A stretch of 64,000 bases of DNA from Flavobacteriaceae bacterium UBA7302. Lineage in GTDB: Bacteria; Bacteroidota; Bacteroidia; Flavobacteriales; Flavobacteriaceae. Positions 17,602 through 27,600 of this stretch are shown in pieces. The translations under genes were made by a program, and so were the position numbers. The DNA is taken from assembly GCA_002471825.1 (NCBI GenBank), contig DKQS01000007.1, positions 310,001 through 374,000 on the forward strand, given 5' to 3'. Position 1 is the first letter of the stretch, and every line of letters begins with the position of its first letter. The notes beneath the pieces were generated by a model. The model had not been told where the DNA came from and did no database searches. It saw only the letters and a program-made list of their open reading frames with translations.

Positions 17602-18081
17602 TTATTTTTTGATATTGAGCGCCTTGCAATCGTCTCTTCGACGCATATCGACCAAATAAATAATTTCCCATTTGCCATTGTTGTTAAACAACTGAAAAGA
17701 ATTGGCGCCACAGTGACTGAAATTTCCATTAAAATAGAACTCATAGGGCGTCCAAACGGAAGCTAAATTTCCATCAATCTTAATATCATAGGACAGCAAC
17801 TTTTCAAAATAAACATGGTCAGGATTCTTGTTCGCGATGGATTTCAAAAAAGAGGATGCTTCATCTGTTCTCAACACTTTCTTTCCATCTTTAGTAGTTG
17901 TTGTGGTTTGTATTTTTAAGTCTTTGTGTAGCGTTCCGCTAATTTTGGTGCTGTCGCCATTGTGCAATCCTTCAAAAAAAGTTTCAATGACCTTTTTTAT
18001 TTCTGTTTGTTCATCCATGTCTTGACTGAAAATTGAAATACTTGCCATTAAAAATAACAAGGTGAATAGGGTATTCCTCAT
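17602..18081 (-). CDS. Secreted NTF2-like (putative lumazine-binding/SnoaL-type) protein
   Basis: Protein of 159 aa with a signal peptide (residues 1-19, cleavage before QDMDEQ) and a single NTF2-like alpha-beta cone fold: initial helix with IETFFEGLHNGD, central strands, and the closing pattern HCGANSFQLFNNNGKWEIIYLVD. Members of this group are often of unknown function; some bind small ligands. It lies 23 bp upstream of the ECF sigma gene on the same strand and may be on the same transcript. Confidence 0.75.
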   Translation of the reverse strand: MRNTLFTLLFLMASISIFSQDMDEQTEIKKVIETFFEGLHNGDSTKISGTLHKDLKIQTTTTTKDGKKVLRTDEASSFLKSIANKNPDHVYFEKLLSYDIKIDGNLASVWTPYEFYFNGNFSHCGANSFQLFNNNGKWEIIYLVDMRRRDDCKALNIKK

Positions 18082-18180
18082 TGGTGCTGTCTTTAGAATT
18101 CGAAGGAAAAGATAAAAAATAAATTGTACTACCCGTCTATTTGAGAGGAATTCAAAAAATAAATATCATCAGACTTTTAG

Positions 18181-18188
18181 TACATTTG
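18181..18188 (+). promoter_or_regulatory. Bacteroidota -7 promoter element for panB
   Basis: TACATTTG matches TAnnTTTG and lies 20 bp upstream of the panB ATG. Confidence 0.5.
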
Positions 18189-18208
18189 TCTTCCTTAATT
18201 ATTCAGAT

Positions 18209-19027
18209 ATGTCAACTGCCAAGAAAGAATACAAAAGAATTACGGTAAAGTCGCTTGTAGACATGAAAGCCAATGGTGAGAAGATATCAATGCTCACTGC
18301 TTATGATTTTACCATGGCAAGAATTTTAGACAACGCCGGAATCGATGTGCTTTTGGTTGGTGATTCGGCCTCAAATGTAATGGCTGGTCACGAAACAACC
18401 CTGCCAATTACTTTGGATCAAATGATTTATCACGCGAGTTCTGTGGTTCGAGGTATTGACCGTTGTTTGGTGGTGGTAGACCTGCCTTTTGGTAGCTATC
18501 AATCTGATCCGAAAGAAGCTTTGCGCTCTGCAATTCGAATTATGAAAGAGAGTGGGGCACACTCCATCAAACTTGAAGGAGGAAAGGAGATCAAAGAATC
18601 TATCAAACGAATATTGAATGCCGGAATTCCTGTAATGGGACACCTCGGATTAACTCCTCAATCCATATATAAATTCGGAACCTATACGGTAAGAGCCAAA
18701 GAAGAGGAGGAAGCTGAAAAATTAATGGAAGATGCCATGATGCTGGAAAGACTTGGGTGTTTTGCCGTGGTATTGGAGAAAGTTCCCGCTAAATTAGCAA
18801 AGAAAGTAGCTGAAGCCATTTCCATTCCAGTCATCGGAATTGGCGCTGGAAACGGGGTTGATGGACAAGTCTTGGTCACCCACGACATGTTGGGAATGAC
18901 CCACGAATTCAATCCGCGGTTTTTAAGACGTTATTTGGATTTATACAACGAAATGACAGGTGCTTTTACCTCTTACATTAAGGACGTAAAAAGTTCGGAC
19001 TTCCCAAATGAAAGCGAACAATATTAG
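18209..19027 (+). CDS. panB: 3-methyl-2-oxobutanoate hydroxymethyltransferase (pantothenate pathway)
   Basis: Enzyme of 272 aa that transfers a hydroxymethyl group from methylene-tetrahydrofolate to 2-ketoisovalerate, the first committed step to pantothenate and coenzyme A. The Mg2+-binding Asp52 sits in VGDSASNVMAGHETT, and the second conserved block VIGIGAGNGVDGQVLV is near residue 210. Full length. Pantothenate is also the source of the 4'-phosphopantetheine arm used by the acyl carrier protein in this window, although the genes are not linked. No panC is nearby. Confidence 0.96.
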   Translation: MSTAKKEYKRITVKSLVDMKANGEKISMLTAYDFTMARILDNAGIDVLLVGDSASNVMAGHETTLPITLDQMIYHASSVVRGIDRCLVVVDLPFGSYQSDPKEALRSAIRIMKESGAHSIKLEGGKEIKESIKRILNAGIPVMGHLGLTPQSIYKFGTYTVRAKEEEEAEKLMEDAMMLERLGCFAVVLEKVPAKLAKKVAEAISIPVIGIGAGNGVDGQVLVTHDMLGMTHEFNPRFLRRYLDLYNEMTGAFTSYIKDVKSSDFPNESEQY

Positions 19028-19045
19028 CCTTGTTGATTCTGACAA

Positions 19046-19984
19046 ATGCGCGTTCTACATTTAGATACCAACCATCCTTTATTGATCAACCAATTGAAAG
19101 AAATTGGTTTCCAAAATGATGAAGATTACCATTCTTCCAAAGAAGAAGTTACAGCTAAAATTCATTTATACGACGGACTGATTATTCGCAGTCGTTTCAA
19201 AATAGACAAACAGTTTCTAGATAAAGCAACGAATCTGAAATTCATTGGTAGGGTAGGAGCCGGACTTGAAAATATTGATGTTGATTATGCCGCATCCAAA
19301 GGAGTTTTTCTCATCGCTGCACCAGAAGGAAATCGCAACGCTGTTGGTGAGCATTCTTTGGCTCTTTTGCTGAACCTTTTTAACAAAATAAATAGCTCTG
19401 ATGCCGAAGTAAAAAACGGTCTTTGGCTACGAGAAGAAAACCGAGGAATTGAACTGGATGGAAAGACGGTTGGTCTCATTGGGTACGGAAACATGGGCAA
19501 GTCGTTCGCGAAAAAACTACGAGGATTCGACGTTGAGGTGATTTGCCACGACATTAAAAATAATGTTGGCGACGAAAACTGCCGTCAAGTCTCCCTTGAA
19601 GAACTTCAAGCCAAAGCCGATGTACTCAGTTTACACACACCACAAACAGCGCTTACCAAACAAATGGTAAATGAGCATTTCATTGAAAAATTCCAAAAAC
19701 CCTTTTGGCTCATAAATACCGCACGCGGATCTGCCGTAGTAACTAAAGATCTTGTACAAGCTTTGGAAACGAAAAAAGTACTAGGGGCGGGGTTAGATGT
19801 TCTCGAATACGAAAAATCTTCTTTTGAAAACCTCTTTACAGAAAACAAGGTTGCCCCAGAATTTGAGTATTTGATCAATGCTTCCAACGTGATTCTTACT
19901 CCACACGTCGCTGGGTGGACCATTGAAAGTAAAGAAAAATTGGCCCAAACCATCGTAGATAAAATCAAGGACAATTTCTTGTAG
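19046..19984 (+). CDS. D-isomer-specific 2-hydroxyacid dehydrogenase
   Basis: NAD-dependent dehydrogenase of 312 aa. The dinucleotide motif GLIGYGNMG is near residues 143-151, and the catalytic Arg (NTARGS), Glu (DVLEYE) and His (PHVAGWT) are all present. It is closest in layout to short SerA (phosphoglycerate dehydrogenase) proteins without the ACT domain, but glyoxylate or other hydroxyacid substrates are equally possible. Follows panB by 18 bp and may share its transcript. Confidence 0.88.
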   Translation: MRVLHLDTNHPLLINQLKEIGFQNDEDYHSSKEEVTAKIHLYDGLIIRSRFKIDKQFLDKATNLKFIGRVGAGLENIDVDYAASKGVFLIAAPEGNRNAVGEHSLALLLNLFNKINSSDAEVKNGLWLREENRGIELDGKTVGLIGYGNMGKSFAKKLRGFDVEVICHDIKNNVGDENCRQVSLEELQAKADVLSLHTPQTALTKQMVNEHFIEKFQKPFWLINTARGSAVVTKDLVQALETKKVLGAGLDVLEYEKSSFENLFTENKVAPEFEYLINASNVILTPHVAGWTIESKEKLAQTIVDKIKDNFL

Positions 19985-20070
19985 ATACTCTCTGACGCCC
20001 TAACGTAGTTTCCCGACTTCCATCGAATTTTAGTACCTTTAAAAGGTCTCAATCCATCAAAAACAATAAA

Positions 20071-20526
20071 ATGCAATACGACGCCAATTCGGTAGACGAA
20101 TACATTTCGCTACTTCCAGAAGACCGTAAAGCACCTATAAAAAAACTTCTTGCGGTCATTAGAAAGAACATTCCAGAGGGATTCGAAGAGGGGATCAACT
20201 ATAAAATGATTGGATACTACGTTCCACATGCAACCTATCCAGACGGATATCATTGCAAACCCTCAGATCCTTTGCCTTTTATGAACATTGCTTCTCAAAA
20301 AAACTCCATCAATCTATACCATAGTGGTATATACGCTGTTCCAGAAATTCACGATTGGTTTGTCAAAGAATATCCGAAGCATTGCACCACCAAATTGGAT
20401 ATGGGTAAAAGTTGTGTTCGTTTTAAAAAGTTGGATCAAATTCCTTATGATTTAATTGGTGAACTTGTAACAAAACTAACTGTAAATGAATGGATTAACA
20501 TTTACGAAACCAATATAAAGCGATGA
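20071..20526 (+). CDS. DUF1801 domain protein (YdhG-like)
   Basis: Soluble protein of 151 aa with the DUF1801 pattern: an opening helix (VDEYISLLPEDRKA), a conserved GINYKMIGYYVP region, and the closing block KLDMGKSCVRFKKLDQIPYDLI. The family is widespread, small and uncharacterised. Its last four bases overlap the start of the VOC gene, showing translational coupling. A TACCTTTA box (one mismatch to TAnnTTTG) at 20034-20041 may drive it. Confidence 0.8.
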   Translation: MQYDANSVDEYISLLPEDRKAPIKKLLAVIRKNIPEGFEEGINYKMIGYYVPHATYPDGYHCKPSDPLPFMNIASQKNSINLYHSGIYAVPEIHDWFVKEYPKHCTTKLDMGKSCVRFKKLDQIPYDLIGELVTKLTVNEWINIYETNIKR

Positions 20527-20906
20527 AACGAGTAACCGGAATTGGAGGAGTGTTTTTCAAGTCGAAAGACCCTCAAAAATCGAAAGAATGGTATCAAAAA
20601 CATTTGGGATTTAATACAGACGAGTGGGGCGCCACCTTTTGGTGGAAGAACAAAGAGGGGGCTGATTGTTCAACCCAATGGAGTCCTTTTAAAGATGACA
20701 CCTCCTATTTTGAACCTTCAAAGAAAGACTTTATGTTCAACTACCGTGTCGAGAACCTTGAACTATTACTAAACATGCTACGTTTGGAAGGAGTAGAAAT
20801 TGTTGGGAAGATGGAAGAATATGACTACGGAAAATTTGCTTGGATCTTAGATAATGAAGGCAATAAAATTGAGCTCTGGGAGCCCAAAGACCAAGTTTTT
20901 AAATAA
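20523..20906 (+). CDS. VOC-superfamily (glyoxalase-fold) protein
   Basis: Protein of 127 aa with two half-modules of the vicinal-oxygen-chelate fold; the pattern KSKDPQKSKEWYQKHLG at the start and NEGNKIELWEPKDQ at the end is typical. The C-terminal metal-ligand Glu of ELWEP is present, while the N-terminal His ligand is not evident, so metal-dependent catalysis is uncertain. Coupled by an ATGA overlap to the DUF1801 gene. Substrate unknown. Confidence 0.82.
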   Translation: MKRVTGIGGVFFKSKDPQKSKEWYQKHLGFNTDEWGATFWWKNKEGADCSTQWSPFKDDTSYFEPSKKDFMFNYRVENLELLLNMLRLEGVEIVGKMEEYDYGKFAWILDNEGNKIELWEPKDQVFK

Positions 20907-20911
20907 TTTTG
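20904..20911 (+). promoter_or_regulatory. Bacteroidota -7 promoter element for the DoxX-like gene
   Basis: TAATTTTG matches TAnnTTTG, 25 bp before the ATG and overlapping the VOC stop codon. Confidence 0.4.
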
Positions 20912-20936
20912 CAATCATTATTCAAACTGCTTACTC

Positions 20937-21335
20937 ATGAAATTTTTATCTGAATACCCGACAGAAGTTTTAATCCTACTTTTTTTAATTGTGACCTTTC
21001 TTCAATCTGGAATTGACAAGCTAACCGATTGGAAAGGAAACCTCGATTTCATCAAAGGACACTTTGCTAACTCGCCCTTGAAGAATAGCGTTCCTTTGTT
21101 ATTAGGAGTTATTCTGATTCTTGAAATAGCAGCTGGCGTTTTGATGATTATCGGTGTTTACCAACTTTACACATCCGGAGCCAAGGAACTCGCATTACTT
21201 GGAACCGAATTAAGTGCGATTAGTTTGATTTGTCTTCTTATCGGTCAACGGCTCGCAAAAGATTATGCAGGTGCTATGACCTTGGCCGTGTATTTCATCA
21301 TTACACTTTGGGGTGTGTTTTTACTCAATAGCTAA
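20937..21335 (+). CDS. DoxX-like four-helix membrane protein
   Basis: Inner-membrane protein of 132 aa with four hydrophobic segments at about residues 9-24, 52-72, 82-100 and 108-128. The charged loop after helix 1 (SGIDKLTDWKGN) and the helix spacing resemble DoxX-family proteins, some of which work in thiol or quinone redox chemistry. No Cys is present. The function here is unknown. Confidence 0.72.
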   Translation: MKFLSEYPTEVLILLFLIVTFLQSGIDKLTDWKGNLDFIKGHFANSPLKNSVPLLLGVILILEIAAGVLMIIGVYQLYTSGAKELALLGTELSAISLICLLIGQRLAKDYAGAMTLAVYFIITLWGVFLLNS

Positions 21336-21454
21336 AACTTATCGCTTTTTTAAAACAAATAAGAATCTCTGATTAAAACAGGGTTAAAATAAGGCCGTTT
21401 AAAAGCTTTGGGAGATTTCTGTGTGTAATTCAGAAGAAAAATACTTAAAGCGCC

Positions 21455-22312
21455 TTAAATCGGCTCTACTCCGTTTTTTAGGACATAAATGAGTGAAGAA
21501 TACTCTCCAGATTGTTTTGCCTTCCAGTTTGACAACCATCCTCTATAAAAAGCTTGTAATGGACGCATTTTTCCCGACCGATATTTTTCACTCAATAAAG
21601 AAACATAGTAAGCATCAAATTTCATCGGTAGTACTTTTTTAAGCCCAATGTTTTTTTTCAAAAACAATTGCTTGATGGACTTCTGCGAAAAGTGCCAAAG
21701 GTGTCTCGGAACGTCATAAGCCGCCCAATACTCTTTGTAAAAGTTTGCGTCGTAGGATTTGAAATTTGGAACTGCAACAATCAAATAACCATTTGGTTTG
21801 AGCATTCCTTTCAATTCTTCAATAAAGGTTTGCAAGTGCTCAATATGCTCCAAAACATGCCACATGGTAATGACATCAAATTGCAAACCCGAAAGCGCTG
21901 AGGTCTCCTCTAGTAATTCTAATCCTTTAGATGCTGCTAAAGATCTTGCTTTTGAATTGGGTTCTGTTCCGCTTACTTGCCAACCATCTTCCTGACATAC
22001 TTTTAAGAAATCACCGGTGCCAGCCCCTATGTCCAAAACCTTCTTTTCTTCTAAATTCAAAGAATTAAGCAACCTTAATTTTCTTTGGAGAGCGGTCTTT
22101 TTTGCCGCTTGGTAAACTCTGTCAAATAGTGATTTTTTTTGATCGGTATGGGAAATATAGTTTTCGCTTTCGTAATAAGAAGCTAAATTTTTTGGTACAG
22201 GGTAGGTATACAATAAGTCGAAATCTTCGTCTTTAAACAACTCAAATTGCTCGGAGGAAACCAAGTAATCTTTGCAACTAACAAACGGTTTTTGTCTTTT
22301 CAGATCCTTCAT
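21455..22312 (-). CDS. Class I SAM-dependent methyltransferase
   Basis: Protein of 285 aa. An N-terminal segment of about 85 residues carries no typical zinc-finger Cys cluster, and is followed by SAM motif I (VLDIGAGTGDFL), an acidic motif II (GTEPNSKA) and the post-motif MWHVLEHIEHL. The C-terminal region with FKSYDANFYKEYWAAYDVPRH resembles methyltransferases of cell-surface or lipid modification, but the substrate is unknown. I use the ATG at 22312; the frame extends to a TTG at 22333, touching the parS-like site. Confidence 0.83.
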   Translation of the reverse strand: MKDLKRQKPFVSCKDYLVSSEQFELFKDEDFDLLYTYPVPKNLASYYESENYISHTDQKKSLFDRVYQAAKKTALQRKLRLLNSLNLEEKKVLDIGAGTGDFLKVCQEDGWQVSGTEPNSKARSLAASKGLELLEETSALSGLQFDVITMWHVLEHIEHLQTFIEELKGMLKPNGYLIVAVPNFKSYDANFYKEYWAAYDVPRHLWHFSQKSIKQLFLKKNIGLKKVLPMKFDAYYVSLLSEKYRSGKMRPLQAFYRGWLSNWKAKQSGEYSSLIYVLKNGVEPI

Positions 22313-22333
22313 GTTTTGTTGAAAACTGTTCAA

Positions 22334-22349
22334 TGTTCCTCGTGGAACA
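22334..22349. other. parS-like palindrome (degenerate), downstream of mnmG
   Basis: TGTTCCTCGTGGAACA differs by one base from TGTTCCACGTGGAACA, a known ParB-binding parS form. It lies in the 45-bp gap between mnmG and the methyltransferase. Confidence 0.6.
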
Positions 22350-22357
22350 TTTCAATT

Positions 22358-24235
22358 TTACCGACCCATATAAACCAACAAAACGGATATATCACTTGGC
22401 GACACACCGCTTATTCGGCTGGCTTGAGAAATGGATGTTGGTTGAATTTTTGTGAGTTTTTCCCTGGCTTCGTACGATAGTGATTTTACTTTCTTATAGT
22501 CAAAAGATACAGGAATCACCACATGCTCCAATCGATTTAACTTGTCGGCATTTTGCTTTTCCTTTTCGATATAACCTGAATATTTGAGGTGGATTTCTAC
22601 TTGTTCTAGCACTTCATGATCGATGTCATTCTCTTCAACAAATGCTTTGATATAATCCACCGAAAAGAAATCCTCTAAATCCAATTGAGGTCTTGCCGCT
22701 ACCTTGTAAATCTTAATTGATTGGTTGATCAAGGCGAGATTTTTCTTCTCTAAAATCGGATTGATCACTTCAGGTTTGATGCTCGTGTTTTTCAAAAACT
22801 CAATAAACAAATCCGTTTTTCGAATCTTTTCATTTACACGATCCATACGTTCCTGGGATGCAATTCCCAATTCAAACCCTTTTTTGGTCAAACGAATATC
22901 GGCGTTGTCTTGACGCAATAAGGTTCTATATTCTGCCCTCGATGTAAACATTCGGTATGGCTCTTCTGTGCCTTTAGTGATCAAATCATCAATCAACACA
23001 CCAATGTAAGCTTCACTTCTTTTTAGCACAAATGGATCTTCACCCCTCACTTTTAAAGAAGCGTTGATTCCAGCCATCAATCCTTGAGCGGCCGCCTCTT
23101 CATAACCTGTTGTTCCGTTAATCTGACCTGCAAAGAATAAGTTATCAACCAATTTGGTTTCTAAAGAATGTTTCAACTGCGTAGGTGGGAAATAGTCGTA
23201 TTCAATAGCATATCCGTATCTGAAAAATTTCACGTTCTCAAATCCTGGAATAGAACGTATTGCTTCATCTTGAACATCCTCTGGCAAGGAAGTTGAAAAA
23301 CCATTCACATAAATCTCTACGGTGTTCCAACCTTCTGGTTCAACAAAAATCTGATGCCTGTCTTTAGTTGCAAACCGATCAATCTTGTCTTCTATCGACG
23401 GACAATATCTTGGTCCAGTAGATTGAATTCTCCCATTAAACATCGGTGATCGATCAAACCCTTTTCGAAGCAAATCATGAACTTCTGGACTCGTATACGT
23501 CAAATAACAAGACCTTTGTTTCTTCAAAGTGTTGGTTGTTGGTAAATAGGAGAACTTTTCGGGATTTTCATCACCTGGTTGTTCTACCATTTTGGAATAA
23601 TCCAAAGATCTACCATCCACCCTTGGAGGTGTTCCCGTTTTCATCCTTCCGGCCTCAAAACCAAATTTTACTAAATCTTCTGTAATCCCTGTCGACGACT
23701 TTTCACCAGCTCTTCCTCCACCAAATGTTTTTTCACCAATATGGATAAGCCCATTTAAAAACGTACCCGCAGTTATAATCACTGTTTTAGCTTTGATCTC
23801 AAGTCCTAAAGCCGTCTTTACACCGACAATTGTATTTCCTTCAAACAAGAGTCCATTAACTGAATCTTGGTAAAAATCAAGATTGTCTGTCTGCTCTAAC
23901 ATGGTTCTCCAACATTCTGCAAACTGCATTCGATCGGATTGAGCTCTGGGACTCCACATAGCAGGACCTTTAGACTTATTCAGCATTTTAAATTGAATGG
24001 CTGTCTTGTCAGTTACGATAGCACTGTATCCACCTAAAGCATCAATCTCCCTTACAATTTGTCCTTTTGCAATACCTCCCATAGCTGGATTACAACTCAT
24101 TTGTGCTATGTTCTGAAGATTCATTGTGATCAACAAAGTTTGAGACCCCATGTTTGCCGCGGCTGCAGCTGCTTCACTTCCAGCGTGACCTCCGCCAACA
24201 ACTATTACATCATATGTCGTATTGAATAAACTCAT
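22358..24235 (-). CDS. mnmG: tRNA uridine-5-carboxymethylaminomethyl modification enzyme MnmG (GidA)
   Basis: FAD-dependent enzyme of 625 aa that works with MnmE (GTPase) to install the cmnm5 group on wobble U34 of several tRNAs. The FAD loop GGGHAGSEAA is at residues 14-23, the conserved CNPAMGGIAKG block near 47-57, and GQINGTTGYEEAAAQG near 370. Full length. Both flanking intergenic gaps contain parS-like palindromes; mnmG is commonly near the replication origin in bacteria. Confidence 0.97.
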   Translation of the reverse strand: MSLFNTTYDVIVVGGGHAGSEAAAAAANMGSQTLLITMNLQNIAQMSCNPAMGGIAKGQIVREIDALGGYSAIVTDKTAIQFKMLNKSKGPAMWSPRAQSDRMQFAECWRTMLEQTDNLDFYQDSVNGLLFEGNTIVGVKTALGLEIKAKTVIITAGTFLNGLIHIGEKTFGGGRAGEKSSTGITEDLVKFGFEAGRMKTGTPPRVDGRSLDYSKMVEQPGDENPEKFSYLPTTNTLKKQRSCYLTYTSPEVHDLLRKGFDRSPMFNGRIQSTGPRYCPSIEDKIDRFATKDRHQIFVEPEGWNTVEIYVNGFSTSLPEDVQDEAIRSIPGFENVKFFRYGYAIEYDYFPPTQLKHSLETKLVDNLFFAGQINGTTGYEEAAAQGLMAGINASLKVRGEDPFVLKRSEAYIGVLIDDLITKGTEEPYRMFTSRAEYRTLLRQDNADIRLTKKGFELGIASQERMDRVNEKIRKTDLFIEFLKNTSIKPEVINPILEKKNLALINQSIKIYKVAARPQLDLEDFFSVDYIKAFVEENDIDHEVLEQVEIHLKYSGYIEKEKQNADKLNRLEHVVIPVSFDYKKVKSLSYEAREKLTKIQPTSISQASRISGVSPSDISVLLVYMGR

Positions 24236-24242
24236 CTTCTAT

Positions 24243-24258
24243 TGTTCCACGTGAAACA
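24243..24258. other. parS centromere-like site upstream of mnmG
   Basis: TGTTCCACGTGAAACA matches the bacterial parS consensus TGTTNCACGTGAAACA at every position. It occupies most of the 28-bp gap between ybeY and mnmG, and is the expected loading site for chromosomal ParB. Confidence 0.85.
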
Positions 24259-24263
24259 TTATT

Positions 24264-24674
24264 TTATATCCTTAAAGCCAAGGCTTCATCTTCCGCTTTT
24301 CGCATGGCTTCCTTTTCCGATTCCGTCTTATCCTTAAATCCCGCAAAATGCAACAAGCCATGCGCCATTACTCTATGCAGTTCGTTTCGGAAATCAACAC
24401 CAAATTCCTTAGCATTCTCCTCAACTCGTTCCACTGAAATAAAAATATCACCTTCCAGTAGGTTGCCCATCGAATTGTCGAAGCTAATAATATCGGTTAA
24501 AGTGTTGTGGTTCAAATACTTAATATTCATTTCTAATAAATAAGCATCATCACAAAAAATGTAATTGATTTCACCATTTTCCTTCTCATGAGTCATGGAA
24601 AGGTTGTTCAACCACTCTCTCACGCTCTCTTCTGAAAACTCAAACGGTTCTGTCTCGAAATGAAAGTAAATCAT
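24264..24674 (-). CDS. ybeY: Endoribonuclease YbeY (16S rRNA maturation)
   Basis: Metalloprotein of 136 aa required for 16S rRNA 3'-end processing and ribosome quality control. The zinc motif normally HGxLHxxGxxH reads HGLLHFAGFKD here: His105 and His109 are present but the third ligand position (115) is Asp. I recall GYKD in other Bacteroidota YbeY proteins, so this is probably a lineage variant and not a loss. Conserved Arg/Asn features around FRNELHRVMAH are intact. Located between mnmG and the DUF4175 gene. Confidence 0.93.
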   Translation of the reverse strand: MIYFHFETEPFEFSEESVREWLNNLSMTHEKENGEINYIFCDDAYLLEMNIKYLNHNTLTDIISFDNSMGNLLEGDIFISVERVEENAKEFGVDFRNELHRVMAHGLLHFAGFKDKTESEKEAMRKAEDEALALRI

Positions 24675-24682
24675 CTATACCA

Positions 24683-27600
24683 CTAATTATCAGAGAAATA
24701 AGCTCTCACTTTTTTCTTATAATTCGGCTGCAAAGGTAAGGATTGTTTATTTAAAATTTCAATTTGATTGAAATACAGTTTTTTCTTTAAAAGGACCTTC
24801 AATTGATTTGGTCCGAAGGTCTGGTTATTGGTTTTCGACTTTCTTTTCCTTCCTTTGTTTTGTTTCAGAGAAGCCTCGTCAAGTTTCAATAACTGATATT
24901 CCAACAATTGCATTTTTTGGATTGTTGAAGGGTTAAATCCTTTTTCCAAGAGCTCATTCTCTAATTGTTCCATACTTTTGAGCACTTTTTTTGCTTTCGT
25001 TCCTGCAGCACCTCCGGAACCCTTTTGATCCTCTAAGGCATTCTCCAACATTCTACGAAGCTCATTTTGTTGCTTGTATATTTCATAGAGCTTACCGTTC
25101 ATACCGTCTTTTCCTTGATTGTTTTCCCCTTTTTGATCTCCTTGCTTTTGACCTTGTTTTTGGCCCGACTTCTTCTGTTGGGAATTCTTCATGCCCTCTT
25201 GCATCTGTTTGGAAAGACCTTTCTGTTTTTCAATCAAATCGGGTAAACTGAATTCATTAGATTTCTTTTTACCCTTCCCTTTTTTCATAGACATGGCGTT
25301 CTTCATGTTGTCTAACATGTTGCTCAAATAGTCCGCCAAGTTATTCGTGGCAGTCATCACATAACGTTGGTTCGACTGACCTTGATACATTCTGTTTTGA
25401 GAAAAGTTCTCCAAAGATTGATCAATATTATAATGCGCAGAAGCTAAATCATTTTGAATTCGAGTGGATAGTCTCGGAAGACGCATGGACAATACATACA
25501 AACTGTCATCAATATGTTCAAAATGGGTTTTCAGCACATTTTGCTTTTTCAAATTCTTCCCAAAATTCGGATGGGCGCTTGATATATCGGCAAATTCCTC
25601 ATACAAATCTTCTTGTTCAAAAGAGAACAGCACCAAATTCTCAAGAATACGACGCAAGTCATCTGCATTTTCTTCCATGGATTCTCCCTGGGCGTCGAGC
25701 ATGGCTTGTTGCATTTTTTGACTCATTTTCTTCATTTGAGCAGCAGCCTTCTTTTGAGACTTTTTGGTGGATTTCGAATCTTGTTTTTTCATTTCTTCCA
25801 TGGTCTCTTCCAACGATTTTTCAACCTCTTCCTTCTCATCCTCCACATCAGGAAGATCCATCGGCTCTTTTAACTTTTCATTGTCTTTCTTCAGATCATC
25901 CAAATCTTTTTGAATCTCCTCAAACTTTTTATTCACCTTCTTTTGGCCAATACTATCTAATGCTGCTTTCTTTTCAAGTTCTTGTTGTTTTTCGGCCAAC
26001 TTTTCCACCTTATTGGCGATTTGCATGGTTTTTTGTTCTACGTAAAACCGCTTGGTCATTTCTAAAATGCGCTCCAAACTTCGCTCCCGCTGACGGTTCT
26101 GTTGAGCCAATTCTTTTGTTTTCTTAATCAAGTCTTCTTTGTTCAGCTTGTCTGCCATCTTTTTGATTTCCTCCAAAAGGCGATTTTGCTTGGCTAGTTT
26201 TTTGAGTTCCTCCACTCGTTTTTTCAACTCCTCTTTCTTTTCACTGAGAACCTCGTCTTTCTCCTCTTTCTCTTCTAAGTTCTGCTTCAATTTATCTGTC
26301 TGCCTCTGCATCATCTGCTGATACTGTTCCTGGCGTTTCAATAAATTATCAACCCTTTTCTTGTCCTTCCACTCCAAGTTTTTCTTGTTCTGCAGCTCCT
26401 GCTGAATTTCATTCAGCTCCTTTCCTTGTTTTTGCTGATTAAGGATGGATTTCTCCAAATCATTAATGGCGTCTTTCTGTTCCAGCAAAATTTCTTTTTC
26501 AATTTCCTCTTTTGTTTTGGCGCGGTAACTAAAGACTTTGGACTTGCTACTTTTTGATCCATTCACACCGTCGTTATCAAAGACCTTAAAAAAAAGTTCA
26601 TAGGTAGCTCCCTCTGTAAGTTTTAAATTGCCTGGAAAGGCATAAGAAAAGTATTGGATGTTTTCTGGATCTATTTTTAAGTTCAATGATTTCTTTTCCT
26701 CAGGAGCGTTTAGATCGTAATAAACCAACTGGAGTTTTCTTAGGCCATAATCATCAGAAATCTGACCCAAAAAGCTCGCTGTTTCTCTAGTAATGCTGTC
26801 AATGTCAGATTCCACCGAAATTTTCGGGAACTCGTCCTTAATCACATCCACAGAAAAAGAAAGGTTTTCGTAGTTCTTAAGCTGCTTATTGGAAGAAGTA
26901 ATTTGATATTCAAAGGGTCTTCTAATTTTTTTCAAAAGGGTAAAAACATCGCTTTTGGTCAACTGAAACGAATTTCTTAATTCGCCCTGAATAAATTCCA
27001 ACTGGTCGGTATTTCTGGTTTGAACCTTCCAAGTAATCTCAGTTCCTTCTGGCACGGATAAGTTTGTGGCGCTTTTAACCTGATTGGCTTTCCTTTTCAA
27101 ATACTTCGGATACACCAACTCCATTTCAATATTGTTAATACTAGGTGATTTAATCACGGCTAGCTCATAATTTTGAGAAACCACCTCATTTGAAGCCACA
27201 TAGAAATTGATATCATCAATGGGGTTGGTAATCGTATGACTCAAAAACCCCTGTTGGTCACGCTGCAAATAATACTGCTGATTGTTGTAAAAAATCTTCA
27301 CAATATCAGGTTGTACATCTCCTTCAACGGCTATCTTAAGCGTATAATCCTTTCCTTCAATGGTTTGCAGTTGTTGGTTTTGAATTCGGAAAGCATAAGG
27401 TGCCGGAGGAACATAAGCCGTTTTATAATCTACCACCCTTTTGAGACTATCTTGTAAGGAGTTTTGAATTCCGAATACCCAGCTAAAAATCCCGATTAAG
27501 ACTGGTAATACAAGAAGTGGTAAATACTTTTTGTTCTGGGAAAAATCAATCGCTCTAGAAAAGGGTACTGGAGCTAGTTGCCCAGATTTCTGTTCAATAC

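Noticed and set aside
25116..25194. Short tandem-like repeats in the DUF4175 gene
   Set aside because: These are codon-level low complexity (Gln/Lys/Gly-rich protein), not a DNA repeat array.
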